64,000 bases of DNA, taken from positions 7,807,001-7,871,000 of the forward strand of contig NC_135132.1 in the NCBI RefSeq assembly GCF_050908995.1, in the 5' to 3' direction. The first letter of the stretch is position 1, and each line of letters opens with the position of its first letter. A model generated the notes under the pieces. The model saw only the letters and a list, made by a program, of their open reading frames with translations. It ran no database searches and was not told the DNA's origin. Below, one piece after another: positions 46,018-57,962 of the stretch. The DNA comes from Andrena cerasifolii. Taxonomy: Eukaryota; Arthropoda; Insecta; Hymenoptera; Andrenidae. The translations under genes and the position numbers were made by a program.

Positions 46018-49000
46018 GGTTCACTAGGACGCACTGGAAACCGAGGCAAAGCTTTCACCACCTTAATCCTCGCCACGAACGTCAACAGAGGATCGACGTG
46101 GGTGATGGGCACGGGTCATCCCGACCGCTCATCGGGATCGCGGTTGGTTCTCCTTCGCTCGACAGAGGCTGGTAGAAGTAGGTCTTCTCTTGGGTCCCAG
46201 TGTCTACTTCAGTATCCTCTGTATGCAACAGCGTTGTAGTCCTATGTCGTTAAAGTGGAGCGGTGCCAGGCTCCTCCAAGTTCTTCCATTCACCTGGTCG
46301 CGGCTGGAGGAATCCGTGTGCTGATTCGATTAGCGGCGCGGCCGAGGTGACGGGGGAGCAGGAGCGTTGGGAGCGCGCTCGCGCGCTCCTACGGGCCCTT
46401 GTCGTTCCTTGAGGCCCCGAGCAGCGCGCCGGTTCTTTCCACGAAACGACGGGTGTAATCGTGCCGGGAGAAGCCGTGCGGCGTCACGTAATTCTATGGT
46501 CGCGAGCGAAGAGGCTTGGGAGCGGGCGGCGGCCGCCTCCTCGATAGCGGCTTATGACGCGTAATCGGATCAGCGATATCAAATTATTGCGATTATACCG
46601 CGGATAGAAAGAAGTTTTTCGGCCCGCTTAAGAGAGCCCGAGACGACCGACTGGTGGGTCTCCTCAAAATCAAATGATAAGCTTAATTCAATAACCGAGA
46701 GAGAAAGAGGGTGCCACGGCGGGGGTGTGGCTTGTGCCCTGTTACGGGGAGACGTGTTTGGTCACTGTCTGCCGCTCTCTCGATCCTGATTCGTTCAGCC
46801 GCTCGCCCACCCCCGTGCCCGCCGCGGGGGAACAGCCACCGCCCCCGACAGCCTCCGCGCTCATCCCCGTCCCGTGCGCCACCCCCGCCCGCACAGAACC
46901 TCTCCCCAACAGCCATCAGGCCGAATGAACGCTATCATTCGATGATGCCACCCCCCTACAGGTCTCGATTTTACGATCGATTCCGGGGCAGGCCGCGCTG
47001 GACACGAGCAACACGCTTCCAGCAGCCTCGAGCTACCCTCCGGTGTGTTTACGCCTGTGTCCTATGCGACTGTCTTGGTGCAACGAGAGCTTGGTTATCC
47101 GGCTCTGATGATGTTAGACGCCATTAACATGATTACCGATACTTGACTGCTGATGCACGGGGTACTCTGGGTCCTGTGAAGAGGTTAGGTGGACGTTGAA
47201 TCTCGATGATGTCTGAGATTTGATCTTGATGATTTATCTTCCTATATGGTGACATAGATTTTTACTTGATGCCTCTTCTTAGAATTTTACATTGCAGTGT
47301 GATGATTGTACTCTTCATTCAGGTATTTGTAAATTTGTCCTGAGGGGTTTCATGTGCGCTGTGTTTAGTAAGGTGCCTTAGTGTGAGAGGTGTTTTGGAG
47401 GATTTAGTTGTTGAATGTGGAGGAAGTTACTAAATATTCAATGGGGCCATAAACACTTTGAAGTGTCCTTTCAGTTGTACCAACCTCGTACCGCAGTTAT
47501 TTTATTAATTAAAATACGAATCCGTGTGGAATTAAACGTTCCTATTATACTGATATAAAATAATATCATTTGGTGTTCGTTGAGCTAAATAAGACAATGT
47601 CTTGAACTGCCATCTTTCAGTATTACTGTACACTAAGAGAAAATAAAAACCTTAACCTTAAAAGAATATCACCTTCTCAGCAATTTCCCTAAATAACAGG
47701 CTGTATAGATGAATCTTGCCGAACACAGTGCAACTCACATAAAAAAAAGCACTATGATCTAGAACGGGAAGGTTATATTCCCTAGGAATTAACCTATCGC
47801 ACAAATATTTACCAGCACGGAAATGAAGGATGAAGAGAATATGGAGCGTGAAGTATGATGTATCAGCAGATAGGGAAATTACATGACTAAACATGACACG
47901 GGGGTTGAACTTGCCGTACGTGGTAGGAACCTGTGCGACACTTGTTTCGCACTTGTTCTCACGGAAGGGCCACGATGAGAGCAGTCCTGAAGCTCGACCC
48001 TCTTCCCCGTGCCTCGTCCCAGGAGAATTCTCTTGCAGGGTACGCGAAACGTAGTGTGCCGCGCAACACCAAACCACCCTGTGCTGTGTATACAGAGAAC
48101 ACACTGGAACCGGGCTCCCCATTGGCGTAGACTTGTCAATAATTCCTCCGAACCAAAGGGGGATCCAGCTGCTCCGAGTATTTGTAACGCCGTCATTAAA
48201 ATTACAATCCCATATAAACGGCGTCTAAAGACTAGGGTTTGCCGGTTTTTATTTATAAATTTGTAAAATTCGAAAACAGGTTTTTAAATTTTAAAAAAAT
48301 ACTAGTATTAATAGGCAGAAATGAATTCATTATTTAATTAAAAACGTTAACATTTTTACTTGAAATCGCCTCGGACACAAGCATATTGTAGTAGGTAACA
48401 GTTGACTGTAAACCTAATCTTCATGAGATCATATTTTCAGAAAAAAATACTAAATGGAATAAAGATTTATAATTTGGTACCGCTTTTTACAAGATTTATA
48501 TTTTATATGGATTTTTGTTATTTTTAGTTATTTTTCATTTGGTTTTGTATGCAGGCTATTTTAGTTTGTTATATTTTTGTAATTCCATAATATTAAGGAA
48601 ACTGAATTTTTTTAAAGTAAGTACAAATACTTATTTACTATTTTAATTATAATTTTTTTGTGAAAATTAGGTAACAAAAGTAAAGAATAAAAATCGGAGA
48701 GCAGAAAAATGTGCCAGATATTGCTACGCTTATGTTCTGCATAACATCACGAAAAGAAAATTTACATGCTTCAAAATGCAAGCTTTTGTTAAATAATTCA
48801 TATTAAGAAATTTAACTGTGTATCGATAAATTTGTTGAAATAAATTAAGGGCTAAGTTCATTTATGATTATTTTCAATTTCATAATATTTGAGTACTACT
48901 TGCAGAATTTGTACAATTGTGCAAATGAATTCGTAAGAAAAAGGGTAATAACCTGTTGAAAGGTAAGTGGACTAAAATTAGACTACCCCGTATGTACGCC

Positions 49001-49365
49001 AATGGGTATGAACGCAAACATGGTTGCGCGCGCGCGCACTCATGTAAACGCGAGTTTCGTCTTTTATATCAATACAGAGAACCGTCAACCCCCCTTAGCG
49101 GTCTGATACATATGTCCTTGATTTGTCCGGAGAATAATATTCTCCTGGAAAGTTGATTAAATATTGGTTACTGATCTCGGGGCCCCTTCACCCCCGCTGC
49201 GATTCCACCCCATCGACTCGAAGACCCATAGGAATACAATTTAATATTTCCACGTTCGCGAGAAAGCCTATTTTTCTCTCCGTCACAGTCGACGATTTTC
49301 CCATTGCCTCCCGTTTTTCCCACACGCGTACGCGTTGCAAAACAAATCACTCGATTTTGTTCAAT
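46018..49365. other. 5' region of the Phox2-like gene and adjoining intergenic DNA
   Basis: 46018-46600 is GC-rich and should contain the 5'UTR and promoter; no TATA box stands out. A second GC-rich block lies at 46780-47060. From about 47100 the sequence becomes AT-rich with no supported gene. Confidence 0.5.
49025..49038. repeat. (GC)n tract
   Basis: Seven alternating GC dinucleotides in an AT-rich neighbourhood. A similar tract is at 12463-12478. Confidence 0.8.
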
Positions 49366-49412
49366 GGGACCTCGATTATTCGGGGTCCCGGTTATCCGGA
49401 GTATATACAGTG
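49366..49412 (-). mobile_element. possible pogo/Tigger-type terminal fragment
   Basis: On the minus strand it begins CACTGTATATACTCCGGATA, continues with ACCGGGACC, then AATAATCGAGGTCCC. A CAGTG-type start followed by TCCGGATAA is common at the ends of pogo-like elements. No second end or transposase is present nearby. Confidence 0.35.
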
Positions 49413-49772
49413 CTAGAAATATTTATTACATCACACGAATAAACACGTTGTTACTTACAACTGTCTAGAAAAATATTACTGTAAATTTGAGAGTGTAAAG
49501 TTAATTTAGTGAAAGGTTTTAATCTTAGTAAAATAATAATTTGAAGCGTAAAGCTGGTATTATTTAAGACTTTTTACTGTGTAATTAAGTGCTCCACGAT
49601 TAGCTTTACAGTCACTAGACCGAATCTAATTTGAAAATCTATTGAACTTTATTGAACGTAAATTCTCTTAATACATCGGATAAACGAGATCATCTACCTA
49701 AACCCTACTACACAGGTTGCCCTAGTATCGATGGTAGATACAACCAAGGAGGGGGTGATTCCACGTGAGAAA

Positions 49773-49850
49773 ATAAGTCGAAAATGTAGAATAAATTTTT
49801 TTCATTTGAGGCTTTGTTTTCGAGAAAATCGACTTCAAACATTTTTCGAG
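49773..49850 (+). mobile_element. copy of a short dispersed element
   Basis: Reads GTCGAAAATGTAGAATAAAT, a T-run, then GAGGCTTTGTTTTCGAGAAA. It matches the copies at 8412-8490 and 15236-15318 (both reversed) and the arms of 54445-54650. Confidence 0.55.
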
Positions 49851-51535
49851 TAACTGTGCACTTAACGATTCCTTATCAATATTATGTGCTATTATTTATT
49901 TCTGTCTGCTTAGAGTGGGTTAAGCCATAAAATCTCTTATCACAAATAATGTCACTTTCTTCTCGCATGCGTCAATGGACTCGTCCAATTACCGTTATGC
50001 GATATAAAATGGACTGGCCCACCCAGCCTAATGAGACGTAAAATATATTAACAGAGTAATTTATATTGCCTGCCTGTAAAATGTTACCGAGGCTTGATTA
50101 AAATCGCTTGCAATTATTCGTTCGCTTTCCACTTTTGCGCGACATTATTAGCAGTTAATCCCGTTTGCCCCGTATTACCTGCACCGTTATTTTCTCTACT
50201 GCAACTCGTATTATCGTATCGAGCTTTTCTATTAGATCGTCTATGCATTTTGCATCTGCATCGAACAATTCTCAGATAAGCGAACTCACTAATTTTCATT
50301 CTGGAAACTTCCGAATTCTACAGTCAGTGTCAAACTGACAACGATGATTACGATAATAATGAGCATTCTCGATCAGACACGGAATTTTCGTCACAATGAC
50401 AATAGGAGAGTGCATTTACCGCCAAGCTACTAGTTCAGGACCCTGTCGACAGGAGGCGCTTCGATCATTCACACTTGAAAATTTTCCTTTGCAATTATTA
50501 TATTCATTACGTGAATTAACTGCTGGATAATTGACATTTTAATAGGCAAATAATATAAAATGGGAATTAAATTTGCTGTTATTTTAAATTAAGGGTATTT
50601 GATTTTGTAAAGCTTGATGTTTTAACGGGAGCAGATGGCGCCACTATCGTGGCGAAACTCTACTATTGGCGCGAAGAAAGCGGAAGTGGAGGTGTAAAAG
50701 ATGAAAGAAGACGATGACTGCTGAAGAATAGTTTCGAAACAGTTTTAAATCAGTATATTTCTTAATCGACACTAGTTTTTGCTGAATTCAAGCTCTGCCT
50801 TCGTCTGTGAGGTATATAACTGTTCCCTGCCTTTTACTTCGTAACTTTTTACCGCTTCTTTCAACTGCTTGAACGTAGGCGTTAGTCACCTTCAAGTCCA
50901 CACGATTCGACAGGATTATTCTATTTCGGGAAGCTCAGGAGCAGATTTTCGTAAAGAAGAAAACTCAAAGTCAGTCGAAAATTACATTTTTAATGTTAAT
51001 AGTGTTACAAAGGAAACGCCGGCGCCAATGTCTGAGTATTTCATAAATAAATGGAAAATTAGAATTCTGCTTGATCGGCATCAGATGCCTGCAAACTGAA
51101 TCGCCACTTTCTTTCCTTTTCATACAAAAAGAAACTCAACGTCTTAAATAATCTTCCAAACACGACTATCGCTTATGTATTTAAACCTTTACATTTTCAC
51201 GAATGTACAAAGCCAAGGGGGCCAACAAAAATATCCTTTCTGAAAACCTCTAGTTCAATCACTAATTAACTGGGCCATTTATTGGCCAGCTCTTCCAGAA
51301 TACAGACTCCACAAATGCTTGCAAAAATGATTGCAAAAAGAAAACGTAATAAATAGTTTTTATTCACGGACCTTATCAAATATACTAGAAAAAAATATAC
51401 GTTATATATTACACACTTTGCGAGATTTGGCACATAGATGTCTGATAGAAAAGCGCTTGGGTCCTTGCGCAAGCGTTGCTTACAATTGGGCGCTGTGGAA
51501 CGGAACCAATGAAACAAATTTTAATTACACACTTC
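49851..51535. other. intergenic region and 3'UTR of the downstream minus-strand gene
   Basis: AT-rich. The part next to 51535 is the presumed 3'UTR, with AATAAA on the minus strand at 51359-51364 and 51278-51283. No other gene is recognised. Confidence 0.5.
51359..51364 (-). terminator. candidate polyadenylation signal
   Basis: AATAAA on the minus strand, about 170 nt after the TAG of the 996-residue gene. Confidence 0.4.
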
Positions 51536-54500
51536 TTACTGCAAGCCGTGATAAAACCGAGTATTGTTACCATGAGTGGGCCGATAACGTAGCTCTCCCC
51601 AATTAACATTAGCCCGCTGCAAATGTTTCATATTATCCGCCTGTTGCAAGTTAGTCGCGATTCCCTCGCACTCAGCGCTGCTAATGCCCAGCACGCTTTG
51701 CTTCGGAACGTGCAGCCCGCACACGTTCGGGGAATCCTGAACGCACCGAACGCTCGGTTGGCAGTCCTGTCGGCACAGGACCATCTGTCTGCGATGGCCG
51801 CATCCCTCGTAGGGCGCATCGTGGCCCAAGTTCTGCTGCTGAACGTACACCACCTTGTTCTGCTCGCTCGTTGGCACGAGTATAATTTTCTGAGCAGGCT
51901 CTTGAGGTCGCGAGACAACGCGATAATTCATATTTGGGTTGATTACTTCTACGTTATCGACCGGGGCAACGGGCTCACTGTTCTGCACGTATATCGGAAG
52001 CTTATGAGTCTTGGAGTCTTTCTCGAAAGCTAGGTACTTGATGGGTGGCTCCTCCAGCATCACAGTGCTCCCAATGCACTGGCTGCTGGTAAAACTCATC
52101 CCCGACTCGCGCTCTTCCATGGGCAATATCTTCAGATTCTGCACCCCGTTGAGGATCCCAATCTCGCCCACGTCCTCCCGGCAGCAACGTCCATTCTGTA
52201 ACTGTCGAGGGTCCTCAACTGTGCACGGTCTGTTATCGATGTAGTTCGACGAGCTGCTTGAGTCCTGGCGCTGGTCCACGAGTACATAGCAAAATCTTTG
52301 GTCCTTCTCGTGGGACTTCTGGCTACTTTCGCATTGTTTGTGCTGCTGCATCCTCCTCAGCAGCACTTTCTCGCAGATCACAGGCTCCTCCTGAGCGACA
52401 CCAGGCTCCTTGAACTCCTGGCTGCTGTAGTTGGAGGTGTCCGTGCTCTGCGAGCAGTGGAACGATCGGTAACAGTTAGCGGACACTCGCTGGCAATTCC
52501 TGTGCGCCGTACAGATATCTTTCGTAGACTTCTCCTGAGGAAGGCTTTTCCTCTTTAAGCAGACGTTGCTCGCTGTCCCATCGGAGATCAGATTATTCAC
52601 GCGCAAACAGTGGCCTATGTTGCGGGAGTCCTTCTTCGTGAACATTATCGTTTTGTGTACTGGAGGCTCCGCGCGTTGCTTGTTGGTTGGCAAAATATCG
52701 TTGATGGTTTGTAGTCGCTGCTTGGGCTCCACTTGCGGGTAAGGGTTCCTTATGAAGCGCACCTCGTCCTTGCGCAGACTTGGCGATGCAATTACACAAG
52801 TTTGCACGTTCAGGTCTGACACGCTGCTAGCGTCGAATAACACGTTTGCGGAAGCTGACCTTTCCAGTACTTTCGAGGTTCGATTTAGCTCCGTTATCAG
52901 AGGTCCCGGGTCGAAGAGGTCGTTCTGCTTTAACGCGGAGTGTAGAAACATTTCCCGCGGCTCTTCGATACTGTCCATCGTCTCGGTAAATAAATTCACT
53001 GGATTATTACTACCGCATCTTCGAAGTATCGCAGGGATGTGCTTCTGGCACTTCGCTTTAATCTGCTGGGACGCCTTGAACGCGTGCTTCCCCGAGTCCC
53101 TTCTCGCTGCACTGTTTAAGGAATGCATCGTTTGCGTACGCTGATTCCTGCGCTTTATCAAATGCTTCTTAACTGCAAAGTCGTTTGATAATTCCGCCTC
53201 GTTCGGCAGGAAAAGGACCGTTTTGCTTGCTTTCTTCATCCTCTCAGTTCTGTTCTGATGCGTGGGAACGGGGTTTTCAAAGTATTTCGGACTGCTGCTC
53301 TTCGACGTGGACATAGCAGAGTGATTCACCTCGAGGGAGCTAGGAAGATACTGATTTGTACGAGTCAAACAGTTGTCAGATTTATTTTCAGTCGCTCTTT
53401 TAGTCCGCTTTGACTCTGCGACAGTTTCTAGCCCTGCGCGAATACCCGGCCCTTGCAGCAGGGACAAATCAAACAGTAGATTAGGCGTGGGAACTTGGTT
53501 CCATTTTCCATTCAAATTGAAACCCCTTTCAACCAATAATACAGTCGAAGGTCCCTGCGAATTATTTTCTTCCTTGCTGGCTCTACAACGATCTTGGCGC
53601 CCTGGATTTCCCTTAACCGCAGACGGGATCTCTGCGCCCGTCCTGTAAGTGGAAGAGCGGTACCCGGTTTCTGAAGAAAGCTCATTTTCGGACGAAAGGC
53701 TGGGGGTTTCGCAGCGATTCAACACTGTATTACGTTTAATCATATCCCTCAAAAATTGATTTTGAAAGGACTCCGCGTATATGCTTCTTAGCTTTTTCTT
53801 CACGGTTACTAGGGGATCTGCAAACGACCAATGGCGAACGTGAGCAATTAATTGTGCAAATGGCCACGCAAAATGGGGTACCTGCTGTAAATTGATCCAG
53901 AGAATTGTGGCCCTCGAAATTCTTCGACGAAATCGTGGCACAAAGCTCCTCGTACCGGTTGACCGCGGAACGACGACAATTTTCCGGGTGAATTAGTGTC
54001 TCGCTTTGGAGGCATTTCTCTAAGAATCCGCCGTGTCTCGAAGGACCTTTTGCTGCCTGCTCGTCTTTCTGGCACCGCTTCTGTCTGCAAACACTTGTGA
54101 TTTTTTTAATTCGTCTTAAATAGTACTGTGTTGCGTCTCTTTCAATGGTTTGCATCTTTCATGCGAAAAGATTCATTGAAAATTACCTGAGACTTACCCA
54201 TCCACTTTACCCAAAACCGGACTTATGCTCTCACTGCCAGGTGGAGTTGGGTGTAGAATAGTTTTAATCGTGGAGTCGAGTAGTGGATCTTTGGAGGCTT
54301 CTTCGGTGCCATTCTCAACTACAACACCCCTGCAGAATTTTAAAAAACAAATTTGTACAACCATCGTTAGCGTTAAATGAATACAAGTGTAACACGAGAA
54401 GTAGCATATATATTTGCAGAAGGAGGTGCAATATAATTCTTCATGAAAAATGGAATCGAAAATGTAGAATGAAAATTTTTCGTTCAAGCCTTCGTTTGCG

Positions 54501-56077
54501 AGAAAATTCACTTTGAAATTCCTGGACTACGGTCGCACGAATTTCACCTGAGCGTCTCTATATTCTTCGAACTTTTTAAATTGCTTTTCTCGAAAACGAA
54601 AGCAGCTTCACGAAAATTTTGTTCTACATTTTTTATTTACCTTTTCATGTAGAATTGGTTGGGGAAGGAAGTAATTACGAATACTGTACCTTTTATAATT
54701 AATATGCAAGAAATGAAGAGTTTTCAAAATCGAATTACTAATGTTTTATAAAAACAAGTAGTTTCTACTTACTTTGATTTTGAATCGTATCCGTGTAAAA
54801 GTTTCAGTACATTCCCCTGCAGGCGAGCGTTATTTATATCGTTTACAGGTGCTTTTGTTTGGGCTGTGAATAATAAAATTAATTAACTAGTCAATTTTAT
54901 AATTAAAAAATATTCGTATTTTTTAATACATACATCTTCGTATATCTTTTCCCGTGGCGCCATTTCTATATATACCAGTCAACTAAAAGGAAACAAGTAC
55001 AGTAAAATTTTATGAAGCGTTTGAAAATTAAATTGATCACATTTTGTAATATTTTCTCCTTTCTAAAAATTTGTCGCACTTACAGGTCTCGGAAGGATTC
55101 TATTACATATCTTTTTTGAATTTCGCGGCCTGCACAGTTTGCCGGTGATCTTCGTTTCCTTGCTCTGGAAAAGATTCGTTTGAAAAATAGCGATCGGAGG
55201 AGAAAAGTGTTTCGTTCAAAATTTTCTAAGATATACATATTCCTCTCGTATGCCTGCGAAACGATGCAGAAGCTTTACGAAATTACTCCGCCAGAACTCG
55301 GTCGGCTTCTGATTTCGCTGAAAAGTGGTATTTCCGGTATCATGGTCAGACAAGACTTTCAAAATTAACAATTAACCAAAGAAAATATAATCGAGTTAGA
55401 CTCGAGACTCTTTAACTGTGGAACTTTATTTATTATAGACCATAGCAGCTTTAAATTAACAACAATTCTATGAAGAAGAACCGTAAATATAAAATCGTGT
55501 TGTATTTCGTCCCCTTTATCTCTCATCTCGTTCGATTTATCGATACACATCAGAAGACGCGACCTAGCCTTAACTGGAAAGTTGTTTTATGACATCAAGT
55601 GTTAGCCGGATATTTGCTTCAATGTTTATTATAAATACCTCTCGCAATTCTAGAAAGATTTAGGGGAATGATTGGCATTAAACATAATATAAAAAACAAC
55701 CTCGAAATTGATACATATACTTGTATGCATGACACGTATAGAATCGTGCAACATAACCAAAAGCATCGCAGGGTACGAAATCGTCGCCGCGTGTCACGCG
55801 TCACGTTGCATACTTATTTGTAAATTCGGCTTCAAGCTCAAACGAGATTCCATAGTTAAGGGAATGTGTTTAGCTTCCATGATAGGAGTATTCTAATAAT
55901 TATGGTGAACAGCCGTGTCGGTACCTTCTTCGACTTGTATAGTTTCTCATGTAGATCTGTTAAATCCCTTTTACGCTTCTTCTTCTTAGCTCGAACCTTC
56001 TGCTCCACGCGGACGGTTTTCCTTCGCTGATCTTCCGAGCTGCCACTTGCCGCAGTGTCGCGTACCACTTTCCCCAT
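51536..56077 (-). CDS. uncharacterised 996-residue basic, probably nuclear protein, seven exons
   Basis: Join on the minus strand of 56077-55925, 55164-55084, 54982-54934, 54863-54773, 54329-54198, 54084-53882 and 53817-51536 (153, 81, 49, 91, 132, 203 and 2282 nt; total 2991). Every junction is GT-AG and the phases 0, 0, 1, 2, 2, 1 agree, which is strong support for the model. An in-frame stop lies just upstream, so ATG 56077 is the likely start. The N-terminus is very basic; RAKKKKRKR at residues 29-37 is a plausible nuclear localisation signal. The long last exon (from residue 237) is Ser/Asn/Gln-rich and looks disordered. A cysteine cluster spans residues 909-953 (CxxxC, CxxxxxC spacings), without a known zinc-finger pattern. 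No signal peptide or membrane segment. I do not recognise the family and assign no function. Confidence 0.8.
54445..54650. mobile_element. foldback copy of the dispersed element, in an intron
   Basis: 54452-54530 and the reverse complement of about 54565-54650 share AAAATGTAGAA, a T-rich stretch, TTCGTTT and CGAGAAAA in the same order. The element lies in intron 4 of the 996-residue gene. Confidence 0.55.
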
Positions 56078-56579
56078 TTCACAATGCGCGCAGTCCACTT
56101 ATGTTTGGGACCCGAGATCCCTGGCCGTGCCAATGTTTGTTTACTTCCCGTTACCTTGCTCCTTACGGTGACACAACTATGTATGCCGCGTGCAATGACA
56201 ATATCGACGTATATTCTTGTCTCGCTCCACGGATGATAAGGCTATTCAGTGATCGTTGTGTTATCGACCCCGAGACGCCACTATTTTTGCGCGTACTTCT
56301 GGGCTCATTAACGTATCGGTAACTGGGACCATCGCGGCTCAGTGTCAGCGGCTTCACGTCATTACATTATTTGACGAATACAGTTAATTTCTTTATTCGA
56401 CGAATAAAGTTAACCCGGGGCAATTTTATTCGACACATGACGAATAATTTTTTGCCCATCTCTGGAATTAACTTATAACTTGACATACACATCGTCGCAT
56501 AGTAAAAGCTTGCCAAAAATATTTTCGTAGGTGTATTTAACTATATGTATCCTTGAGTGAGCTAATCTCTTAGAAATGA
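56078..56579. other. 5' flank of the 996-residue gene
   Basis: No coding exon is seen. Contains the ACGAATAA palindromic cluster near 56370-56450. Confidence 0.5.
56391..56409. repeat. 19 bp perfect palindrome
   Basis: CTTTATTCGACGAATAAAG is symmetrical around its central A. Related pieces (GACGAATA, TTATTCGACA) flank it at about 56373 and 56427-56448. Confidence 0.7.
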
Positions 56580-56677
56580 AGGCTTAGAACGGGGCCCCCC
56601 TGGACGTTGGGGCCCAGGCGACAGCTCTCTTTAATCCGATCCTGTCCAGTACGCGTGCCGTAAGTTCACCACCCCTG
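56580..56677 (-). mobile_element. possible hAT-type element end
   Basis: On the minus strand the fragment starts CAGGGGTGGTGAACTTACGG, typical of hAT terminal repeats. Further in it has GCCTGGGCCCCAACG. Only one end is visible and there is no transposase. Confidence 0.4.
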
Positions 56678-56762
56678 ATCTAAAACAGTTTAAAACAGTT
56701 TGAAACACATTGAGTGGAAAATGGCTGTACTCATGTTTCTTGTTAACAACAGAACCAACATC

Positions 56763-56835
56763 GTTTCCGTAGTGTAGTGGTTATCACGTGTGCTTCACAC
56801 GCACAAGGCCCCCGGTTCGATCCCGGGCGGAAACA
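56763..56835 (+). tRNA. tRNA-Val (anticodon CAC)
   Basis: A 73 nt cloverleaf. The acceptor stem GTTTCCG pairs fully with CGGAAAC, and discriminator A is at 56835. The anticodon stem TGTGC/GCACA encloses the loop TTCACAC, with CAC as the anticodon. The T arm is CCCGG-TTCGATC-CCGGG. A-box TAGTGTAGTGG and B-box GGTTCGATCC are intact, and a T5 terminator follows about 10 nt downstream. It looks fully functional. Confidence 0.97.
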
Positions 56836-57360
56836 AAATCTCTTTTTACACCCGGTTTCTTAATTTAAATTTCACATTATTAATATCTTTTACCCGCTAA
56901 AGTCAATTACAATGATCTTTAAATTATATGAAAAAAATTGACAAAGTAATTCATACATCATTCATCTGAGGAAAATGAGTTGCATTTTTTGCTGAAATCT
57001 GCATTATTGACAAATGTTAAACCAGAACCACAGTTATTTCGTTGGTACTGATATCTACATTATCGACGTGGTTAACAACTGTAGATAAGGCAGGGTATCA
57101 AGATAGTGTTGGTCAAAAAGTTAATTGCGTTTAAAAAAAAGGGAAAATAGATGAGGGAATGTCCCCAGAAAATGAAATTTGTTAGGTTAGACATTTTTTT
57201 ATTAGCAAAGCACCGAAACAGAACATGAAATACACTTATTACACGTCCTCTGCAGAAAGCAGTTATCAACAAACATTATATATATGCAAAATTGTATTGA
57301 ATGTTGAATTGGGCTAGTGAAAATGCGCAGACTGGATACGCGTGATTATTATGTGGTCGG
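56836..57360. other. intergenic, no gene seen
   Basis: AT-rich sequence without supported features. Confidence 0.6.
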
Positions 57361-57962
57361 GCTATACTTCCGAAAACCGGTCAAACCCGATTGGGCTGAA
57401 ATTTTGCAAATAGCTTCATTTTGCATAAAAATAACGTTTGCGAGAAGGATTTTTGGCGACTCGAAAATTTTTTTTTTACCATTTCAATGTCATTCTCTAT
57501 CTTACCGACAGAGCGGAGAACCAGGACCTTCGATTCGTACATGTGTTTAAAAAATCCTGTACGCAAAATTTGAGTCAAATTTAATAAGGAGAATGCATTG
57601 AAGCTTGGCCCCGTGTAAACTCACATCGGTTCGCTACCATGCTTTACGCGCCCGCGAGCGGGCGCGCGCCCCCCGCCCCAAACTAGCCCAAAACCAATAC
57701 TAATACCCAGTATCAAGCTGATATCTCTTTCTAAGTTGATCTCTGTTTTATAGATTTTAGGAGATTAATAAGGAGAATGCACTGAATAACTGTTGAATCC
57801 GATTCTCCGCTCTGTCGGTAAGATAGAGAATGACATTGAAATGGTAAAAAAAAAATTTTCGAGTCGCCAAAAATCCTTCTCGCAAACGTTATTTTTATGC
57901 AAAATGAAGCTATTTGCAAAATTTCAGCCCAATCGGGTTTGACCGGTTTTCGGAAGTATAGC
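57361..57962. mobile_element. foldback element with identical 160 bp arms
   Basis: 57361-57520 and the reverse complement of 57803-57962 read the same at every base I compared, including a ten-base T/A run. The 282 bp loop holds a direct repeat AATAAGGAGAATGCA(T/C)TGAA (about 57580 and 57767) and a GC-rich palindromic core at 57645-57675. The two similar open frames across the arms are only the repeat read twice. A recent non-autonomous foldback element is the simplest reading. Confidence 0.8.

Noticed and set aside
46711..47127. 138-codon plus-strand open frame upstream of Phox2
   Set aside because: GC-rich Pro/Arg/Ser text typical of a CpG-rich flank; no splice or domain evidence.
57317..57919. 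Two similar open frames on opposite strands
   Set aside because: They are the two arms of one inverted repeat, not two genes.
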